NCBI GenBank assembly: GCA_964022115.1 | Contig: CAXIBC010000039.1 | Location: 1 to 25,465, forward strand | Length of the DNA: 25,465 nucleotides | DNA from: Oleispira sp964022115 | Lineage (GTDB): Bacteria; Pseudomonadota; Gammaproteobacteria; Pseudomonadales; Oceanobacteraceae | Direction of reading: 5' to 3' | Part shown: positions 22,468 through 25,465 of the stretch, in pieces | Layout of the letters: the number at the start of each line of letters is the position of its first letter | Position numbering within the stretch: position 1 is the first letter of the stretch | The notes under the pieces: generated by a model | What the model saw: the letters and a program-made list of their open reading frames with translations, nothing else | The model's database searches: none | Told to the model about the DNA's origin: nothing | Translations under genes and position numbers: made by a program

Positions 22468-23586
22468 CTATTTCGATTTTGCTTCATCTGCCATCTCTTC
22501 ATTTAATTCGCGAAATACGAAAACTCGCGCCACCATGAAATTAAAGCCCATTCCCATCACAACACCGATAATAAAAGCCATAAATGGGTTTTCGATAAAG
22601 AAAGGGACGTAACCCGTAAGTAGGGTATAACTACCAAAATTAATCGCAAAGCCTCCAAGGGAAGTCAGAACAAATGAAACCCACTGAGTGAGTTTTTTCG
22701 ACTTATGCCTATCGGTAAAGGTCACCGTTCGGTTCCAAAACCAATTCCATGTCACCGCAGGCCAGAATGAAATGGCTCGGGCTAGCGTATGGTTCATACC
22801 TAAGAATAATTGCAGAGCGAAGTAGATAAGGCTATCGACAATAAAACCTGTACCCCCTACTAAACCAAACTGCAAAAATTCAGAGGCTGTTGGGAACTTG
22901 AATTTGTATAGGCGACGCAGGTGCTTCAAATATAAAAGCTGTTCTTTGAAATCTAACTTACTTTCACCAAACTCGCGATCCTTAAAGTGAATAGGCTGCT
23001 CTGCAGGCGCAGAAAACTGACCTTTTACCATGATTTCTAAACCGATCTTATATCCTGTTGGCGCTAAGTCTTTGGTACTTTCTAAGCGTTCACGCTCAAA
23101 AGAGAAAAAGCCAGACATTGGATCTTTGACACGACAAAGAGGTAACGCTAACCAGGTTGCTACTTTAGAATTCAAAAGTCTAAAGAAACCCCAATCTTCA
23201 TCGAATGAGCCACCTTCGACATAGCGAGAGCCTACGACAAAATCAGCTTCATTGGATTTTAATTTTTCAACCATGTGCGGAATGGCGGTAGCGGGATGAG
23301 ATAAATCACAATCCATAACAACTATGTATTTACCAACCGCTTCTTCAATTCCGCGAATAACAGCCGTCGATAAACCACGCTCTTCTGTACGAACAATAAT
23401 TCGAGCTGGAATTTCATGAGAAATCTTTGCTACAGCATCAAAGGAGCCATCTTGAGAATCATCATCAACATAAATGATTTCAAAATCTTCCCCTGCCAAG
23501 GCAGTATTAATTTCTGCTGCAATTAAAGGAATATTCTCTACTTCTTGGTAAGTAGGGATAACGATAGAGATATTTGGAGCTGACAT
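22468..23586 (-). CDS. GT2 glycosyltransferase fused to a GtrA membrane domain
   Basis: A 372-residue two-domain protein. The N-terminal dolichol-phosphate-mannose-synthase-like GT2 domain has IPTYQEVENI (10-19), YVDDDSQDGS (39-48), MDCDLSHP (91-98) and GSRYVEGGS (119-127), with the acceptor-side motif FKDREFGESKL (201-211). From about residue 237 a GtrA-type domain with four membrane helices follows (FGLVGGTGFIVDS, then WNWFWNRTVTF). Such enzymes load a sugar onto undecaprenyl phosphate, and the GtrA part anchors it and may help flip it. It lies 39 bp downstream of a GT39-type transferase, which would use the lipid-linked sugar on the periplasmic side. The sugar and final acceptor are unknown. 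Confidence 0.9.
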   Translation of the reverse strand: MSAPNISIVIPTYQEVENIPLIAAEINTALAGEDFEIIYVDDDSQDGSFDAVAKISHEIPARIIVRTEERGLSTAVIRGIEEAVGKYIVVMDCDLSHPATAIPHMVEKLKSNEADFVVGSRYVEGGSFDEDWGFFRLLNSKVATWLALPLCRVKDPMSGFFSFERERLESTKDLAPTGYKIGLEIMVKGQFSAPAEQPIHFKDREFGESKLDFKEQLLYLKHLRRLYKFKFPTASEFLQFGLVGGTGFIVDSLIYFALQLFLGMNHTLARAISFWPAVTWNWFWNRTVTFTDRHKSKKLTQWVSFVLTSLGGFAINFGSYTLLTGYVPFFIENPFMAFIIGVVMGMGFNFMVARVFVFRELNEEMADEAKSK

Positions 23587-23625
23587 ATTTTAAACCATGT
23601 TAACTGCGCTGATAGTTACAACGCC

Positions 23626-25080
23626 TTAATTGACTGCTTCTTTATGACTTGTACCAATATAATGGTCACAACGATAAAGTTTGAAATAATTTACATATGA
23701 AGACTCTATCTTCACTTCCAATTCGTCCCGGATTTCACAGCGAACAAACTGTTTAAGTAATTCGTCCTTAAATCCCTTACGATCGGCATGAAGCAATACT
23801 ATCCCTGAATCACCTACTTCGGCAGAACCAAACCAAAGATCAAACTGATCAAATCTTGAATCCAGTACTTTAACAGGCATTGGACGCGCATACCATGCGA
23901 CTCGCGAAGCATGTGACCAGTTAGAGATAAATACTTTATCACCTTCTTCCGCCTGTGCGAGAATGCGAGATGAGACATCTTTCCAGCCCATTAAATCCGC
24001 TAATGGGTGGCGATAATCATCAAAGGCTATTTTTGGATAAGTAATCAACACCTGGACAACTAGAGTTAATAACAAACTGATACTGGCTAGAGCGATAAAG
24101 GTACGCTTTAACAGTTTGCTTTCTACAGAGCTAAGAATGACCTTGGCAATCAAAGGCAGCATAAAAATAACACCGAGTTCAGTCCAATGCGGTAACGAAC
24201 GCCCTTTAGCCGATAATATGGAAAATAAAATTAGAATCGGTAAAGCAAAAATCAGCCAAATTTTAGCTTCCTTACTCGCACGTAATTTCCAAATAGCCAT
24301 TAATCCCACGACATAGATCAATGGCCCAAAGGCGGCGAACTGAGTTACCTGCATTCGTAGCGCAGCTACTAAACTATATTCTGATTTACCCGCACTATGA
24401 TTTAGCTGATACAAGAATGAGATCCAGTCATTTTGCATATTCCAGTAAAGTACTGGAAGAATACAAACAGCCGCGATGATACCAGCTACATACAAACCCA
24501 CTTGGGTAAATAGGCGTCCTTTAAACTGTAGATACAGCACAATAAAGGTCGATAGCGCTAAGGTAACTCCAGTGTATTTACTTAACCCTGCAGCGCCTAA
24601 AATCAATCCAAGAAATATCCAATCTTTAACTTTCTGACCTTGATGAGCTTGAATACGTTTTAGTATCCAGATATTTAATAAGCCAGCCAATATTAAAGGT
24701 GTCTCAGGAATCATTCCGAACGGTAGGATCTGCAATATGGGTGCACTAATAAACAGCAGTAGGGTTAAAAAACCAACTTTTTCACCAAAGTCATTTTTAG
24801 CTAAATTAAAGAGCAGGAATAACGATAATCCACTCAATATTATTGGTGAAACCCGCAACGAAAATTCCGAACTAGAAAAGAATAAAGCGATAGATTGAAG
24901 CCAACCGACCATTGGAGGGTGATCGAAATAAGACCAATCTAAAAAGCTTCCATATAAGGCGTAATGTGCTTCGTCAGCAGAGAAAGGCAGGTTCAAAGCG
25001 TGGAGCAGTGCTAATGAGCTATAGAGAACTAGGAATGCAAGAGTAATGTTTCTTAACGACATGATCATACGCTGCTTCAT
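23626..25080 (-). CDS. GT39 (ArnT/PMT-like) integral membrane glycosyltransferase
   Basis: A 484-residue membrane protein of the PMT_2/ArnT-like family. The first periplasmic loop contains FSADEAHYALYG (acidic D36-E37) and YFDHPPMVGW (51-60), the conserved motifs of these enzymes. About 11-12 membrane segments follow, with a soluble C-terminal region of about 130 residues. Members transfer a sugar from an undecaprenyl-phosphate donor to lipid A, glycans or proteins in the periplasm. The downstream GT2-GtrA gene probably makes the donor, so the pair is a two-step modification module. The ATG at 25080 has no clear ribosome site; ATG codons at 25068 and 25062 are alternatives. A promoter candidate with C-tracts lies immediately upstream. 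Confidence 0.88.
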   Translation of the reverse strand: MKQRMIMSLRNITLAFLVLYSSLALLHALNLPFSADEAHYALYGSFLDWSYFDHPPMVGWLQSIALFFSSSEFSLRVSPIILSGLSLFLLFNLAKNDFGEKVGFLTLLLFISAPILQILPFGMIPETPLILAGLLNIWILKRIQAHQGQKVKDWIFLGLILGAAGLSKYTGVTLALSTFIVLYLQFKGRLFTQVGLYVAGIIAAVCILPVLYWNMQNDWISFLYQLNHSAGKSEYSLVAALRMQVTQFAAFGPLIYVVGLMAIWKLRASKEAKIWLIFALPILILFSILSAKGRSLPHWTELGVIFMLPLIAKVILSSVESKLLKRTFIALASISLLLTLVVQVLITYPKIAFDDYRHPLADLMGWKDVSSRILAQAEEGDKVFISNWSHASRVAWYARPMPVKVLDSRFDQFDLWFGSAEVGDSGIVLLHADRKGFKDELLKQFVRCEIRDELEVKIESSYVNYFKLYRCDHYIGTSHKEAVN

Positions 25081-25093
25081 TAATATTTTTTAT

Positions 25094-25131
25094 GGGGGGG
25101 TATTGTAGTCCAAGGGGGGTTAGCTCGTCAT
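25094..25131 (-). promoter_or_regulatory. Predicted promoter of the glycosyltransferase pair, with C-tracts
   Basis: Minus strand: ATGACG (25126-25131) and TACAAT (25102-25107) form a -35/-10 pair with an 18-bp spacer. The spacer contains a run of six C (25114-25119). A second run of seven C (25094-25100) lies at the predicted start site. The -10 matches 5 of 6 consensus bases and the -35 matches 4 of 6. Confidence 0.4.
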
Positions 25132-25221
25132 GCTAATGCGGTAAAGATTTGTCTCAACTGAGTGTTCTATGGGATTAGTGCTGAACTCGTTGATGCTCTT
25201 TTAAAATTAACTCGTGAGCGA

Positions 25222-25262
25222 CCGTACAGGATGTACGGGCAGGAAGGCGCCCCAGGGATGGG
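25222..25262 (+). repeat. Two-hairpin intergenic repeat unit, plus orientation
   Basis: CCGTACA-GGA-TGTACGG (25222-25238) is a 7-bp perfect hairpin. It is followed by CCC-CAGGGATG-GG (25250-25262). Hairpin centres are 26 bp apart. The unit is mirrored by the minus-orientation unit at 25343-25381. No coding sequence or transposase is associated. Confidence 0.55.
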
Positions 25263-25342
25263 AAGGTTGATTGGTTTTGATGGCGTATATTCAAGCTAAA
25301 AGATGCAAAGCGTGTTCGTTTGATTCGACAGCAACCTTATTT

Positions 25343-25381
25343 ACCGTCCCTGGTGTGCCTCCCGGCCTGCCTTCCGTGGCA
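25343..25381 (-). repeat. Two-hairpin intergenic repeat unit, minus orientation
   Basis: On the minus strand TGCC-ACGGAA-GGCA (25368-25381) is followed by AC-CAGGGACG-GT (25343-25354), centres 26 bp apart, the same as in the plus unit. The 21-bp blocks at 25244-25264 and 25341-25361 are inverted copies agreeing at 16 of 21 positions. The stretch 25263-25340 between the two units shows nothing recognisable. Confidence 0.5.
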
Positions 25382-25412
25382 GTCGCCAAAAGCCACTTTC
25401 TTACAGACGAAA

Positions 25413-25446
25413 AAAAACCCTAACAGGAATTCCTGTTAGGGTTTTT
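25413..25446. terminator. Bidirectional palindromic terminator
   Basis: A perfect 34-bp palindrome centred at 25429/25430 with core CCCTAACAGG-AATT-CCTGTTAGGG. It is flanked by a run of eight A on the left (25410-25417) and five T on the right (25442-25446), so it can terminate transcripts from both sides. On the minus strand it probably ends a gene beyond the window. No plus-strand gene upstream of it is evident. Confidence 0.85.
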
Positions 25447-25465
25447 AGAATAAGAGCTTGACGAT

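Overview
The window reads as a chromosomal segment of a moderate-GC gammaproteobacterium, probably a marine Oceanospirillales-type organism. That placement is inferred from protein style and gene mix; no rRNA or other marker gene is present. Its core, about 3.2-22.4 kb, is a dense purine-catabolism and purine-uptake locus. The flanks hold unrelated genes. No tRNA, rRNA, CRISPR array, transposase or phage gene was seen.

Layout: (1) 1-3021: a terminator from an upstream gene, a CaiB-type CoA-transferase/racemase, a TSUP-family permease and, convergent, a PF10118-type predicted metal-dependent hydrolase. (2) 3142-13944, all minus strand: xdhA-xdhB-xdhC, allantoicase, uraD, uraH, allA, guaD and puuD, ending at a clear terminator at 3142-3180. 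(3) 13945-14468: a 524-bp divergent regulatory region. (4) 14469-19280, plus strand: a four-gene BMP-type ABC importer (ATPase, two permeases, periplasmic binding protein). (5) 19509-22372, plus strand: a RutR-like TetR regulator, a probable 8-oxoguanine deaminase and xanthine phosphoribosyltransferase gpt. (6) 22468-25080, minus strand: a GT2-GtrA glycosyltransferase and a GT39/ArnT-like membrane glycosyltransferase. (7) 25081-25465: a non-coding end with inverted mini-hairpin repeats and a palindromic terminator.

How it works together: the importer probably brings in purines. Guanine is deaminated to xanthine by GuaD, 8-oxoguanine to urate by the 8-oxoguanine deaminase, and xanthine is either salvaged by Gpt or oxidised to urate by XdhAB (with XdhC for cofactor insertion). 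Urate is hydroxylated by the membrane-bound, cytochrome-c-tailed PuuD. UraH and UraD give allantoin, and allantoicase plus AllA release urea and glyoxylate. The one step with no gene here is allantoinase (PuuE or AllB).

The most interesting part is the divergent region. It holds a near-consensus sigma-54 promoter facing the importer, a weaker sigma-54 candidate facing xdhA, two NtrC-like sites 31 bp apart between them, and three matches to the E. coli RutR box. One of these lies over the predicted importer start site. With a RutR-family regulator encoded in the same locus, this suggests nitrogen-limitation activation combined with ligand-responsive repression of purine use. Secondary observations are a family of intergenic mini-hairpins with a CAGG(G)AYG-like core, a triple heptamer upstream of guaD, and a C6 tract in the predicted promoter spacer of the glycosyltransferase pair. 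All motif calls were made by eye, without a search.
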